From: Beijerinckiaceae bacterium
GTDB lineage: Bacteria > Pseudomonadota > Alphaproteobacteria > Rhizobiales > Beijerinckiaceae
Direction: 5' to 3'
DNA: 14,369 bases
Assembly: GCA_947380915.1 (NCBI GenBank)
Contig: CANCSY010000059.1
Coordinates: 1 to 14,369 of the forward strand
Part shown: piece after piece, positions 1-7,053 of the stretch
Layout of the letters: the number at the start of each line of letters is the position of its first letter
How positions within the stretch are numbered: position 1 is the stretch's first letter
Notes under the pieces: model-generated
Databases searched by the model: none
What the model was told of the DNA's origin: nothing
Seen by the model: only the letters and a program-made list of their open reading frames with translations
Made by a program: the position numbers and the translations under genes

Positions 1-8
1 TCATCCCT

Positions 9-95
9 GCGGTCGTGGCGGAATTGGTAGACGCGCTACCTTGAGGTGGTAGTTCTTTAACCGGAGTGGAGGTTCGAGTCCTCTCGACCGCACCA
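9..95 (+). tRNA. tRNA-Leu (anticodon GAG)
   Basis: This is a complete class II tRNA with the CCA end encoded. The acceptor stem pairs GCGGTCG (9-15) with CGACCGC (85-91), followed by discriminator A92 and CCA 93-95. The anticodon stem pairs CTACC (36-40) with GGTAG (48-52) around the loop TTGAGGT, which puts anticodon GAG at 43-45, so it reads CUC and CUU leucine codons. A long variable arm (about 53-67), typical of tRNA-Leu, and a T-arm with loop TTCGAGT (73-79) are visible. It is directly followed by its own terminator. Confidence 0.97.
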
Positions 96-98
96 TAT

Positions 99-135
99 AA
101 AACGGCGTCCAGCAATGGGCGCCGTTTTGTTTTTT
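99..135 (+). terminator. Rho-independent terminator of tRNA-Leu
   Basis: A perfect 9-bp stem pairs AAAACGGCG (99-107) with CGCCGTTTT (120-128) around a 12-base loop. It is followed by a T-rich run (GTTTTTTT, 129-135). It starts four bases after the CCA end of the tRNA, as expected for a single-gene tRNA unit, and it insulates the tRNA from the restriction gene downstream. Confidence 0.85.
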
Positions 136-167
136 GGGGTCGGTTGATCTGCGCGCAAACCTTTCCT

Positions 168-195
168 TTTGTTTATTTATTTCTAAGCTTATATT
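168..195 (+). promoter_or_regulatory. Possible mrr promoter in an AT-rich leader
   Basis: The stretch 161-200 is strikingly AT-rich against the GC-rich surroundings. TATATT at 190-195 is a good -10 candidate. The -35 is weak: TTTGTT at 168-173 would give a 16-base spacer. The predicted start of transcription near 202 falls inside the inverted repeat at 193-215. This is inferred from motif and position only. Confidence 0.35.
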
Positions 196-215
196 CGTTT
201 CCCATTGAAACGAAT
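193..215. promoter_or_regulatory. Perfect 9-bp inverted repeat before mrr (operator or leader hairpin)
   Basis: ATTCGTTTC (193-201) and GAAACGAAT (207-215) are exact reverse complements separated by five bases. The repeat ends 15 bases before the mrr start codon and overlaps the candidate -10 element. That position suits either a repressor binding site or an RNA hairpin close to the ribosome-binding region. The symmetry is seen directly, but the function is inferred. A restriction gene would be expected to be kept under tight control. Confidence 0.5.
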
Positions 216-230
216 GTTGGGCGGGGCGCC

Positions 231-1169
231 ATGGCGGTTCCAGATTATCAATCCTGCATGCGGCCATTGCTCCAGTTCTGCGCCGATGGCCTTGAGAAAA
301 GCATCAGCGAAGCAGCGGCGTTCGTGGCAGCCCAGTTTCGCTTGTCGGCGAAGGACCTTGCCGAGCAAATACCAAGCGGAAAGCAGACCCTTTTGGCGAA
401 CCGTGTTCATTGGGCGCGCACATATCTCGATAAAGCAGGGGCCTTGCGACGGACAAAACGGGCGCATTTCGTGATTACTGATCGCGGCCATGCCTTGTTG
501 GCCCAAAACCCTGAGCGTTTGGATGCGCGCGTCTTGCGGCAGTTCCCCGAGTTCGTTGCTTTCCAATCCCCCAAGGGGGAACGGGCCGACGATAAGGCCG
601 CACCGGATTCGCCCCAGCCAGCCGCCGACTTCTCCGCACGAACGCCCGAAGAGACCTTGCAGGCTTCAGCTGAAGCCATTTTCGAGGCCCTTCGCGGGCA
701 GTTGCTGGACCGCATCCGTGAGTTGTCGCCCTCTTTCTTCGAACGTCTTGTCGTCGATCTCATCGTCGCCATGGGCTACGGCGGCAGCCGCGACAGCGTC
801 GTTCAGCGGCTCGGCAAAAGCGGCGATGAGGGGATTGATGGCGTTGTGAACGAAGATCCGCTGGGGCTCGATGTCGTCTATATTCAAGCCAAACGCTACG
901 CCGCCGACAATTCCATAGGGCGCGAACGCATCCAGCAATTCGCAGGCGCGCTGGTGGGGCAGGGGGCCTCGAAGGGCGTCTTCGTCACCACCAGTTCATT
1001 CTCGCGCGGCGCCTTCGAATATGCCCAGCGTGTGCCCCAGCGCATCATCCTGATCGATGGCGCTGAATTGACCCGTCTGATGATCCGCTATGGCGTGGGC
1101 GTGCGCACCGAGCGCACCATCGAATTGCGGCGCATCGATCTCGATTACTTCGAGGAGGTGGACGCCTGA
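231..1169 (+). CDS. mrr: Mrr-family type IV restriction endonuclease
   Basis: Predicted 312-residue modification-dependent endonuclease, close to the usual Mrr length of about 300. Residues 1-90 form the Mrr N-terminal winged-helix domain (the segment ending in a TDRGHALL-type turn), used for DNA recognition. An Ala/Pro-rich linker covers about 95-150. The C-terminal catalytic domain, PD-(D/E)xK fold, shows E171 (FFERLV), D203 in GDEGIDG, and Q219-A-K221 (QAK), so the active site looks intact. Family members cut DNA carrying foreign methylation. Start: the frame is open back into the tRNA, but ATG 231 follows the promoter-like region and begins where homologues begin. The upstream GGGCGGGG is only a weak Shine-Dalgarno. 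No methyltransferase gene is adjacent, consistent with a type IV enzyme. Its GC looks somewhat lower than its neighbours, suggesting acquisition. Confidence 0.93.
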   Translation: MAVPDYQSCMRPLLQFCADGLEKSISEAAAFVAAQFRLSAKDLAEQIPSGKQTLLANRVHWARTYLDKAGALRRTKRAHFVITDRGHALLAQNPERLDARVLRQFPEFVAFQSPKGERADDKAAPDSPQPAADFSARTPEETLQASAEAIFEALRGQLLDRIRELSPSFFERLVVDLIVAMGYGGSRDSVVQRLGKSGDEGIDGVVNEDPLGLDVVYIQAKRYAADNSIGRERIQQFAGALVGQGASKGVFVTTSSFSRGAFEYAQRVPQRIILIDGAELTRLMIRYGVGVRTERTIELRRIDLDYFEEVDA

Positions 1170-1176
1170 CGCCCCC

Positions 1177-2025
1177 TCAGCTCCCCGGCTTGCGCGCCAG
1201 AAAACCCGCCAGCGCCCCTGTCTCCGCCTTGGCCCCCGCATGGTCGGCGGCCATGCGCTCGTAGAATTTCGCCACCGCAGCGAACAACTCAGAAGCTGCC
1301 TCATCGGCGGCGACGAATTCGGAGATTTCCTGCATCTCCGCCACCCAGCGATAGGCCTTGGAATACATGGCGGGGACCTGGCGTTCGAACCAGGGGGTGA
1401 GCTGGGGCTGGCTGGCGGCCAGTTCGTAGCGCAGGTCATGATCCGCGCCCGAGCGCACGGCGGCCAGCATCATGGCCGAGCCCAGCGCCGTCAGCCCCTT
1501 GGTGACGCCGCCGTAGCACATCTTGAGCGCCGAGGCCGCGCCCACGTCCCCATCCATGACCCTGATGTCGAGGCCATGGTCGCGCAGCGCCGCCATGGCG
1601 GAGGCGTTGGCGCCTGAGCAATAGATGGCGGGCGTGTAGCCCTCCTTCGGCGGCCCGCCGATGATGCCGCCATCCACGAAGGGGGCGCCGGTCGCCTCGA
1701 TCACATGGGCGATGACCTTGGCCGTGTCCGGGTTCACCGCGTTCAGATCGGCGAAGACCGGCTTCTTGCCGGAGGTGCGCAGATGGGGCGCCATGCGTTG
1801 CGCGAAGGTCAGCGCATCGCCGGGCGGCACGATGGAGAGGATGACATCGGCCTGCGCCATGTCGGCGTCGCTGGCCGACTGCATGCCTGCGGCCCGGGCG
1901 CGAGCGGCGCTCTCCACGCTGCGTCCCTCCAGCGAGGTGATGACCCGCGCGCCCCCTCTGGTGAGCGCGGCGCCCACGCCCGCGCCCATGGTTCCCTGCG
2001 CGACGACTGCGACGGTGATCGACAT
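1177..2025 (-). CDS. NAD(P)-dependent dehydrogenase with DUF1932 C-terminal domain
   Basis: A 282-residue protein of the 6-phosphogluconate/3-hydroxyisobutyrate dehydrogenase superfamily. The Rossmann domain (about 1-160) opens with AQGTMG at 9-14, the dinucleotide loop in which the first Gly of the usual GLGxMG is Ala; DUF1932 proteins commonly show this. The segment DVGAASALK carries K168 at the position of the family's catalytic lysine. The rest (about 190-260) is the helical DUF1932 domain. The substrate cannot be read from sequence, but a beta-hydroxyacid-type compound is the family expectation. The gene is convergent with mrr, with only seven bases between the two stop codons and no terminator visible. 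Confidence 0.88.
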   Translation of the reverse strand: MSITVAVVAQGTMGAGVGAALTRGGARVITSLEGRSVESAARARAAGMQSASDADMAQADVILSIVPPGDALTFAQRMAPHLRTSGKKPVFADLNAVNPDTAKVIAHVIEATGAPFVDGGIIGGPPKEGYTPAIYCSGANASAMAALRDHGLDIRVMDGDVGAASALKMCYGGVTKGLTALGSAMMLAAVRSGADHDLRYELAASQPQLTPWFERQVPAMYSKAYRWVAEMQEISEFVAADEAASELFAAVAKFYERMAADHAGAKAETGALAGFLARKPGS

Positions 2026-2055
2026 ATATGGCCTCCTGATGATTGCGCGATGCTA

Positions 2056-2958
2056 TCAGGCGGGGGGCGTCTGTCCATGGGCGGGGTGCGGGAGCGTGTC
2101 GTGGAACCGCCCATAGTCGATGATCGCCACGCCATCCTCGTCCACGCCCAGAATGTCCACGAAGCCATGGTTCCAGCGCAGGGCGTGGTGTTCATAGCCA
2201 TGGCGGGCGTACATGGTCTGGCCGGAGGTCTCATCGAGGCCGCTCAGGGTGACGACAAAGCTCGCCTGCGCCTGCGCCAGCGCCGCCGCATCCTGCCCAT
2301 GCAGGGGGCTTGTGGCGTCGATGATGTGGAAGATGGTCCAGCTCAGCGCGAAGACCGGGTTTTGCGCGCGCTCCAGCTTGAGGTCGTGAAAGCGCCGCAT
2401 GGTCTGTCCCTCGGCGGTCGTTTCCACCCGGGTCATCCAGAGCCGCGCATTGGCCTCGGCCACCATGTTGTGGCGGGCGTTGGCCATGCGCAGCATCAGG
2501 GCGTTGCGGCCTTCGTAGAGGCCGATGACGGGATGGCTGGCGAAGAGCACCCGCGCGCGCGGCTTGGAGAAGCGCGCGAAGACCAGGCCCGTCATGACCG
2601 CCAGCGCCGACATGCCCGTGAAGATCTCGATGGTGGCGACGAGGTGGCCGTAGCTCGTCTGCGGATGCATGTCGCCATAGCCCACGGTGGCGAGGGTCTC
2701 GATGGAGAAATAGAACAGGTCCTCGAAGCCCGGCCGCGCATTGGCGATGGGCGCGTCGCCCAGCCAGTAGAGCATGGCGTAGAAGGTGTTGATGGTGAGG
2801 AAAATCCCCGCGAAGCTGGCGAAGAACAGGCTCCACGGCGCGGTCATGCTGTGATGGAACAGATCGCGCCAGATATGGGAGGGTAGCCCATGGGCGCGCA
2901 CCTCGCGCGAGCCAAGACGCACCAGCCGACCCTTGCCGCGAGGTGAGGGCGCGCTCAT
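2056..2958 (-). CDS. KirBac-type inward-rectifier potassium channel
   Basis: Predicted 300-residue inner-membrane K+ channel. An amphipathic slide-helix region (DLFHHS, about 32-37) precedes TM1 (about 41-66). The pore helix and selectivity filter TVGYGD lie at 91-96, TM2 follows (about 105-127), and residues 130-290 form the cytoplasmic immunoglobulin-like Kir domain. This is the full KirBac layout and a normal length. The frame stays open far upstream through the antisense of the next gene, but homology begins near the chosen ATG at 2958, so longer starts are rejected. The Shine-Dalgarno is weak, so the exact start is uncertain. It is transcribed divergently from the DUF599 gene, with 66 bases between the two starts. 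Confidence 0.93.
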   Translation of the reverse strand: MSAPSPRGKGRLVRLGSREVRAHGLPSHIWRDLFHHSMTAPWSLFFASFAGIFLTINTFYAMLYWLGDAPIANARPGFEDLFYFSIETLATVGYGDMHPQTSYGHLVATIEIFTGMSALAVMTGLVFARFSKPRARVLFASHPVIGLYEGRNALMLRMANARHNMVAEANARLWMTRVETTAEGQTMRRFHDLKLERAQNPVFALSWTIFHIIDATSPLHGQDAAALAQAQASFVVTLSGLDETSGQTMYARHGYEHHALRWNHGFVDILGVDEDGVAIIDYGRFHDTLPHPAHGQTPPA

Positions 2959-3024
2959 CGAGGCGCTCGGTTGCGACGGGCGGGGGCGGGGCGCATTCTG
3001 CGGTTCCGAATCCAAGCGAGGCGC

Positions 3025-3720
3025 ATGATGATTCTCAGTTTTCCCGATCTCGCGGCGCTGGGCTTCTTCCTCGCCGCCTGGGTCAGCTATAGCATGGCTG
3101 TGCGCGTGGGCCTGATGAAGCGCGAGGGCCTCAACCATTCCATGGATCAATATCGCATGCGCTGGATGGAGGAAATGGCCCGCCGCGACGTGCGCATCGT
3201 CGACGCCAATATCATGGCCAGCCTGCAGAACGGCGCCGCCTTCTTCACCTCCACCTCGCTGATCGCCATCGGCGGCGCGGCCACCATGCTGCGCGCCACC
3301 GACGACATGCTGAAGATCGTCGCCGACGCCTCCATGGGGCTGGTTGCCGACCGGCTGCTCTGGGAAGCGAAGGTCGTGGGCCTGCTGGTCATCTTCGGCT
3401 ACGCCTTCTTCAAATTCGCCTGGGCCTATCGCCTGTTCAACTTCACCGCGATCCTCATCGGCGCGACGCCCGCCCGCAGCGACCCGGATGGCGCCACGCG
3501 CGACGCCATGGTGCGCCGCGCCAGCCGCATGAACATCGCGGCGGGCTCCCACTTCACGCGGGGACAGCGGGCGCTGTTTTTCGCGCTGGCCTATTTCGGC
3601 TGGTTCCTCGGCCCCTACGCCTTCATGGCCACGACGGCGGCGGTGATTGTCGTGATGGCCGCCCGCCAGTTCAGTTCGGATGCGCGGCGGGCGCTGGAGG
3701 ATGATGATGCTCCCGCTTGA
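3025..3720 (+). CDS. DUF599 family membrane protein
   Basis: Predicted 231-residue integral membrane protein with about four hydrophobic segments: near 5-25, 75-95, 115-140, and a pair covering roughly 185-220. Family traits are visible: a cytoplasmic-type stretch with RMRWMEEMARRDVRIVDANI followed by SLQNGAAFFTST, which is characteristic of DUF599. The biochemical role of the family is unknown. Two ATGs stand in tandem at 3025 and 3028, preceded by GCGAGG. Upstream in-frame codons encode a charged, unlikely N-terminus. Its divergent arrangement with the Kir channel could indicate shared control, but this is inference. Confidence 0.82.
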   Translation: MMILSFPDLAALGFFLAAWVSYSMAVRVGLMKREGLNHSMDQYRMRWMEEMARRDVRIVDANIMASLQNGAAFFTSTSLIAIGGAATMLRATDDMLKIVADASMGLVADRLLWEAKVVGLLVIFGYAFFKFAWAYRLFNFTAILIGATPARSDPDGATRDAMVRRASRMNIAAGSHFTRGQRALFFALAYFGWFLGPYAFMATTAAVIVVMAARQFSSDARRALEDDDAPA

Positions 3721-3751
3721 CGCGGGGCGCGCATCCGCGCATGTCGGGGGC

Positions 3752-4090
3752 ATGAGCCAAGATTCTGAGAAGACCAAGAAGCCCAAGACCCCGAAGCCCC
3801 CCAAGCCCGCGCCCGACAGGCCCGAGCGTCTGCCCCTCGAGGAGACGATCCTGCGGCTGTGCGCGGATCGCGGCGCCGACAAGTCCATCTGCCCCACCGA
3901 CGCGGCCAAGGCGTTCGCTGAAGCGCGCGGCGAGGATGATCTGGCCTGGCGGCGCTGGCTGACCCAGGTGCGCTCCACCGCCGTGGGCATGGCCCGGCAG
4001 GGACGGCTCATCATCTACCGCAAGGGCAAGCCTGCTGATCCCGATGATTTCAGGGGCGTGTATCGGCTGGGGTTGCCCAGGAGCGAGTAG
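3752..4090 (+). CDS. DUF3253 domain protein
   Basis: A 112-residue soluble protein. Residues 1-27 are a Lys/Pro-rich, low-complexity lead (repeats of KKPKTPKPPKP type), probably unstructured. Residues 28-112 match the DUF3253 pattern: ILRLCADRGADKSICPTDAAK, then a helical W-R-R-W-L segment, AVGMARQGRLIIYRKGKPADP, and a terminal RGVYRLGLP. The domain resembles a small winged-helix fold and its role is not known. The start ATG at 3752 lies 31 bases after the DUF599 stop, so co-transcription is likely. An in-frame start at 3680 would overlap the DUF599 gene and add a poor N-terminus, so it is less likely. Confidence 0.8.
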   Translation: MSQDSEKTKKPKTPKPPKPAPDRPERLPLEETILRLCADRGADKSICPTDAAKAFAEARGEDDLAWRRWLTQVRSTAVGMARQGRLIIYRKGKPADPDDFRGVYRLGLPRSE

Positions 4091-4190
4091 GGTAGGGTTC
4101 AGGCGCAACCTTATGGCCATGACGCTTAGAATATGTGACAATTCAAAGCGATGAGTGTGGGCGACAGCGCACTCAGCAAGTCAAAAGGGC

Positions 4191-4212
4191 GATCAGCAAC
4201 AAGAGCCTGATC
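4191..4212. repeat. Short inverted repeat in the leader of the secreted hydrolase
   Basis: GATCAG (4191-4196) and CTGATC (4207-4212) are exact reverse complements with a 10-base loop, ending 13 bases before the Shine-Dalgarno GAAGGG of the gene at 4239. A second pairing, GCGAT (4189-4193) with ATCGC (4218-4222), overlaps it and would be mutually exclusive. There is no T-run, so it is not a terminator. It may be an operator, a leader structure, or chance. Confidence 0.25.
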
Positions 4213-4238
4213 CCTAAATCGCTTGAAGGGTTGTGGCG

Positions 4239-5027
4239 ATGCTGTTTGTCGAACGCATTATGTTTATTTTGTTGGCGGTCTTGTTGGCGACAGTTCCGGC
4301 GGAGGCGCAGCGCCGCAGGGACAGGGCCGCAGGCGGCGCGGGTTCGCCCCTCTCCTGGTTCTCTGAAACAATAACCATTCCGGGAGAGCCCGAGCTGGAA
4401 GTGAGCCTGTCGCGCGCCTCTGGCGCCAGCGAGACGGTACTTTTCCTGTTCATGGGCTGTCTGACGCGTGCGCCCAACCAGATCGCGTTTTTCAGTGATG
4501 TGTCGAAGCGCGCAAACCGGGCTGGCGTCCATACAGCGTTCTGGAACTCCGCGCAGGCGCGCGGCGAAGAAGATCATTGCCAGGGTCGCGTATCGATAGA
4601 TGCGCGCGCCAGCGATGCGGAACGCGTGAGAAAGCATTTTCTCGCAAAGGGCCTCGCCGTCAAATTCGCGGGGATTGGCGAAAGCCAGGGAGCGGATGTG
4701 CTGGTGAAGTTGAGCGCCTATCGGGGTTGGAACTCCTTCATCGCGATGATGCCTCATTGCGATATGTTCACCCCCGGCGGCAAAGCAAGGATGATCGCCT
4801 TTGCAGGCGACAAGGATACTTCAGCTCCCGGCGCCGCTTGCGCCAGATGGAAGAGCGAGGTGCATCGAGGCGCTGACGCCTATCATGGCTGGATGTATCC
4901 GGGTCATACCGGCGGGACCATTCATACGAGCGAATACGGCAAAAGCGCGCCACGCCTTTACAACGAAGAGTTGGCGAACCGTTTGTCGGCCCGCATCGAC
5001 ACATGGTTTGTGGAGTTGGTGAAATAG
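4239..5027 (+). CDS. Secreted alpha/beta-hydrolase-like protein
   Basis: A 262-residue protein with a Sec signal peptide (hydrophobic core about 8-19, probable cleavage after AEA at 21-23). The mature part has an alpha/beta-hydrolase look resembling dienelactone-hydrolase relatives. It has a nucleophile elbow GESQG with S149, an acid candidate in GDKDTSAPG (D191 or D193), and H223 in YPGHTGG, together a plausible catalytic triad in the right order. Several Cys (near MGC, DHC, PHC and AAC) could form disulfides in the periplasm. The substrate is unknown. The start is ATG 4239, eight bases after GAAGGG; the in-frame GTG at 4233 is too close to that site. GC appears lower than in neighbouring genes. 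It is convergent with the aldo/keto reductase gene, 30 bases away. Confidence 0.72.
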   Translation: MLFVERIMFILLAVLLATVPAEAQRRRDRAAGGAGSPLSWFSETITIPGEPELEVSLSRASGASETVLFLFMGCLTRAPNQIAFFSDVSKRANRAGVHTAFWNSAQARGEEDHCQGRVSIDARASDAERVRKHFLAKGLAVKFAGIGESQGADVLVKLSAYRGWNSFIAMMPHCDMFTPGGKARMIAFAGDKDTSAPGAACARWKSEVHRGADAYHGWMYPGHTGGTIHTSEYGKSAPRLYNEELANRLSARIDTWFVELVK

Positions 5028-5057
5028 GCTTCTCGCTTCAGCGCGCAGCGATTTCCC

Positions 5058-5912
5058 CTACCGATCCCACTCCGGCATGAACCCCGGCTTCACCAGCCGC
5101 CCATCGGGCTTGGCCAGCGCGGAAATCGCGCGCATGTCTTCCTCCGGCAACACAAACCCGAACACATCCAGATTATCCCGCTGGTGGCCCGCGCTTCCCG
5201 CCTTGGGGATCGCCGCGACGCCGTCTTGCTGCACATGCCAGCGCAGCACGATCTGCGAGACCGTCTTGCCGTGTCTGGCGGCGATGCCTGCGATGGCGGC
5301 GTCAGCCATCAGGCTGCCCTGGCCCAGCGGGCTATAGGACACGAAGACCACCCCATGCCTGCGGCAGGCCTCCAGCACCTTCGCCTGCGACAGGCGCGGG
5401 TGATATTCGCACTGGTTGGTGGCGATCTTTTCGCCGTGGGTCGCCGCCAGCCGCACCGCGTCGTCCAGCATGGCGGCGGGGAAATTCGCCACGCCGAAGT
5501 TGCGGGCGTAGCCGCGTTGCTTCGCGTCGCAGAGGGCCTCGATGGACTGTGCCAGGGGAATGGCCTTGTTGGGCCAGTGGATCAGCAGCAGGTCCACCTG
5601 CTCGAGCTTCAGACGCGTGAGGCTCGCTTGGGCGGAGGCCTGCAGGTCGCCTTTTGCGATGTCCGTGGTCCAGACCTTGGTGGTGACGAACACCTGATCC
5701 CGCGCCACGCCGCTGGCGCGCAGGCCTTCGCCCACCTCTTTCTCGTTGTCATACATGGCGGCGGTGTCGAGGTGGCGATAGCCCAGCGCCAGCGCGCCGC
5801 TGACGGCCGAGACCGCGCTGGCGCCCGTCAGGCGAAAGGTGCCAAGGCCGATGGCGGGGATCTGCGCGCCGGGAATGGGCAGGCGCGTGGTGGCGGCGGC
5901 TAGATCGGTCAT
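5058..5912 (-). CDS. Aldo/keto reductase
   Basis: A 284-residue NADPH-dependent aldo/keto reductase of the bacterial 2,5-diketo-gluconate reductase-like group (TIM barrel, cytoplasmic). The catalytic tetrad is complete: D49 (YRHLDTA), Y54 (MYDNE), K79 (TTKVW) and H112 (LLIHWP). GVANF and the NQCEYHP segment mark the substrate and cofactor face. IPKAGSAGHQRDN near residue 240 is the phosphate-binding loop (IPKS-type, here with Ala-Gly-Ser). The family reduces aldehydes and ketones; the exact substrate cannot be read. It starts nine bases after the stop codon of the glutathione S-transferase, so the two are almost certainly co-transcribed, pairing two detoxification-type enzymes. Confidence 0.93.
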   Translation of the reverse strand: MTDLAAATTRLPIPGAQIPAIGLGTFRLTGASAVSAVSGALALGYRHLDTAAMYDNEKEVGEGLRASGVARDQVFVTTKVWTTDIAKGDLQASAQASLTRLKLEQVDLLLIHWPNKAIPLAQSIEALCDAKQRGYARNFGVANFPAAMLDDAVRLAATHGEKIATNQCEYHPRLSQAKVLEACRRHGVVFVSYSPLGQGSLMADAAIAGIAARHGKTVSQIVLRWHVQQDGVAAIPKAGSAGHQRDNLDVFGFVLPEEDMRAISALAKPDGRLVKPGFMPEWDR

Positions 5913-5921
5913 GGGAGGCTC

Positions 5922-6539
5922 TCAGGTCAGGGGAAGCAGGAGGATCTGGTGCGCCACGGGCCGTTGCAGCACGGCCTCATACCAGCGGGCCAGATGGGGG
6001 CGCGGTTTGCGCTCCATGGGCAGGTGCAGATAGCGGTGGACGCCCGGCGCCAGAACGCATTCGGCCATGGTGAAGGCCTCGCCGCCGAGCCAGGGGCTGC
6101 GGGTGAGCGATTCTTCCAGAATATCCATGGCGCGCTCCACCTTGGCGCTGACATCGGCGAATTCGGCTTCTGACACTGAGCCCGGCTGGCGGATGAGGTT
6201 CCAGAAGACCCGGGTCAGTGCGGGGTTGTGGCTTGTCTGCTGCCAGTCCATCCAGCGGTCCGCCAGGGCGCGGGCGCGCGGATCGTTGGGCCAGAGCGTT
6301 CCCGCCCCGTGGGTGGCGGCGAGGTAGCGCACGATGGCGTTGGACTCCCAGAGCACGAAGCCTTCGTCTTCCAGCGTGGGCACCACGGAATTGGGGTTTT
6401 TCGCCATGTATTCGGCTGTTTTCACCACGCCGAACTGCATGCCCGCGTCGACGCGCTCGAAGGGCAGGCCAAGCTCCCCAAGACAGTAGAGCACCTTCTG
6501 CACATTCAGCGAATTGGTTCGTCCCCAGAGCTTGAGCAT
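5922..6539 (-). CDS. Glutathione S-transferase family protein
   Basis: A 205-residue cytosolic GST. The N-terminal thioredoxin-like domain (1-78) has the GRTNSLNVQKV opening, with Ser10/Asn12 as candidate thiol-activating residues, cis-proline P54 in VVPTL, and the glutathione gamma-glutamyl contact E65-S66 (WESNAIVRYL). The all-helical C-terminal domain (about 88-205) contains the LGGEAFTMAE segment, where the usual Asp of the N-capping motif (FTxAD) is Glu. Family members conjugate or reduce with glutathione; the substrate is not predictable. The start is supported by AAGGGA six bases before the ATG. The aldo/keto reductase follows after nine bases. Confidence 0.93.
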   Translation of the reverse strand: MLKLWGRTNSLNVQKVLYCLGELGLPFERVDAGMQFGVVKTAEYMAKNPNSVVPTLEDEGFVLWESNAIVRYLAATHGAGTLWPNDPRARALADRWMDWQQTSHNPALTRVFWNLIRQPGSVSEAEFADVSAKVERAMDILEESLTRSPWLGGEAFTMAECVLAPGVHRYLHLPMERKPRPHLARWYEAVLQRPVAHQILLLPLT

Positions 6540-6605
6540 GCTGATCCCTTGTGATGCGCGGTGGCGCGGGTGCAGCTTATATGATCGGGCGGTTGCGGGG
6601 GAAGG

Positions 6606-7007
6606 TCACTCTGCCTCCGGCTTGCGCCTTGCGTAACGGGTAAGGTTCGCGGGCAGGGCGTTGGCGTCCTCCGCCCAGGCCAGCAGATCGGCCTCTCCCA
6701 CGGCGACGCCTTCCTGAAAGGCGTGGTCTTCCTGCTTGTCGAGCGCAAGGCGGAACAGAACCGGCCCCTGAGGCGCTGCGCCCACGAGGCGGCCGAAGCC
6801 GAGGCTCATCATACGCATGCCGTCCGTATACTGGTCGAGGCTGGCGTAGCGCGCCATGGCCTCGAACAGGCCGAAGCAATAGCCGAAGACCCAGGTGTTT
6901 TCGGAGATGTCGGTGGGGCCAAGCTCGCCCGCCTCCAGTTGGACCCCCAGGAGGGACGAGCCGATATTGGCGAGGGTCTCGATGCGGTTCATGCTGTCAG
7001 CGGTCAT
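6606..7007 (-). CDS. Hypothetical protein, 133 residues
   Basis: I do not recognise this family. The protein looks soluble and mostly helical, with no signal peptide or membrane segment. An aromatic stretch NTWVFGYCFGLFEAM at about 37-51 and the segment DQYTDGMRMMSLGFGRLVG suggest a compact globular domain. The tail from 118 is basic and polar (YARRKPEAE). It is mildly acidic overall and ends with charged residues, as real genes here do. The gene lies between the DUF1236 gene (46 bases upstream) and the GST gene (66 bases downstream) on the same strand. An alternative start at Met6 (6992) is possible. Confidence 0.7.
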   Translation of the reverse strand: MTADSMNRIETLANIGSSLLGVQLEAGELGPTDISENTWVFGYCFGLFEAMARYASLDQYTDGMRMMSLGFGRLVGAAPQGPVLFRLALDKQEDHAFQEGVAVGEADLLAWAEDANALPANLTRYARRKPEAE

Positions 7008-7053
7008 GGGGCGGCTCTTTGCGGATTCGCCCCTCTATAGCCGCCTGCGCGGC

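Noticed and set aside
66..230. N-terminal extension of mrr beginning inside tRNA-Leu
   Set aside because: It would translate the tRNA, its terminator and the promoter region. Mrr homology begins at ATG 231.
1705..2886. Plus-strand frame of 393 residues opposite the DUF1932 and Kir genes
   Set aside because: Composition is Gly/Arg/His/Ala-rich with no recognisable motif, and both genes on the other strand are well supported.
2959..4014. Very long open frame extending the Kir channel gene upstream to 652 residues
   Set aside because: The extra part runs antisense to DUF599 and DUF3253, is full of low-complexity Arg/Gly/His/Ala, and has no domain. It is a by-product of high GC; Kir homology starts near 2958.
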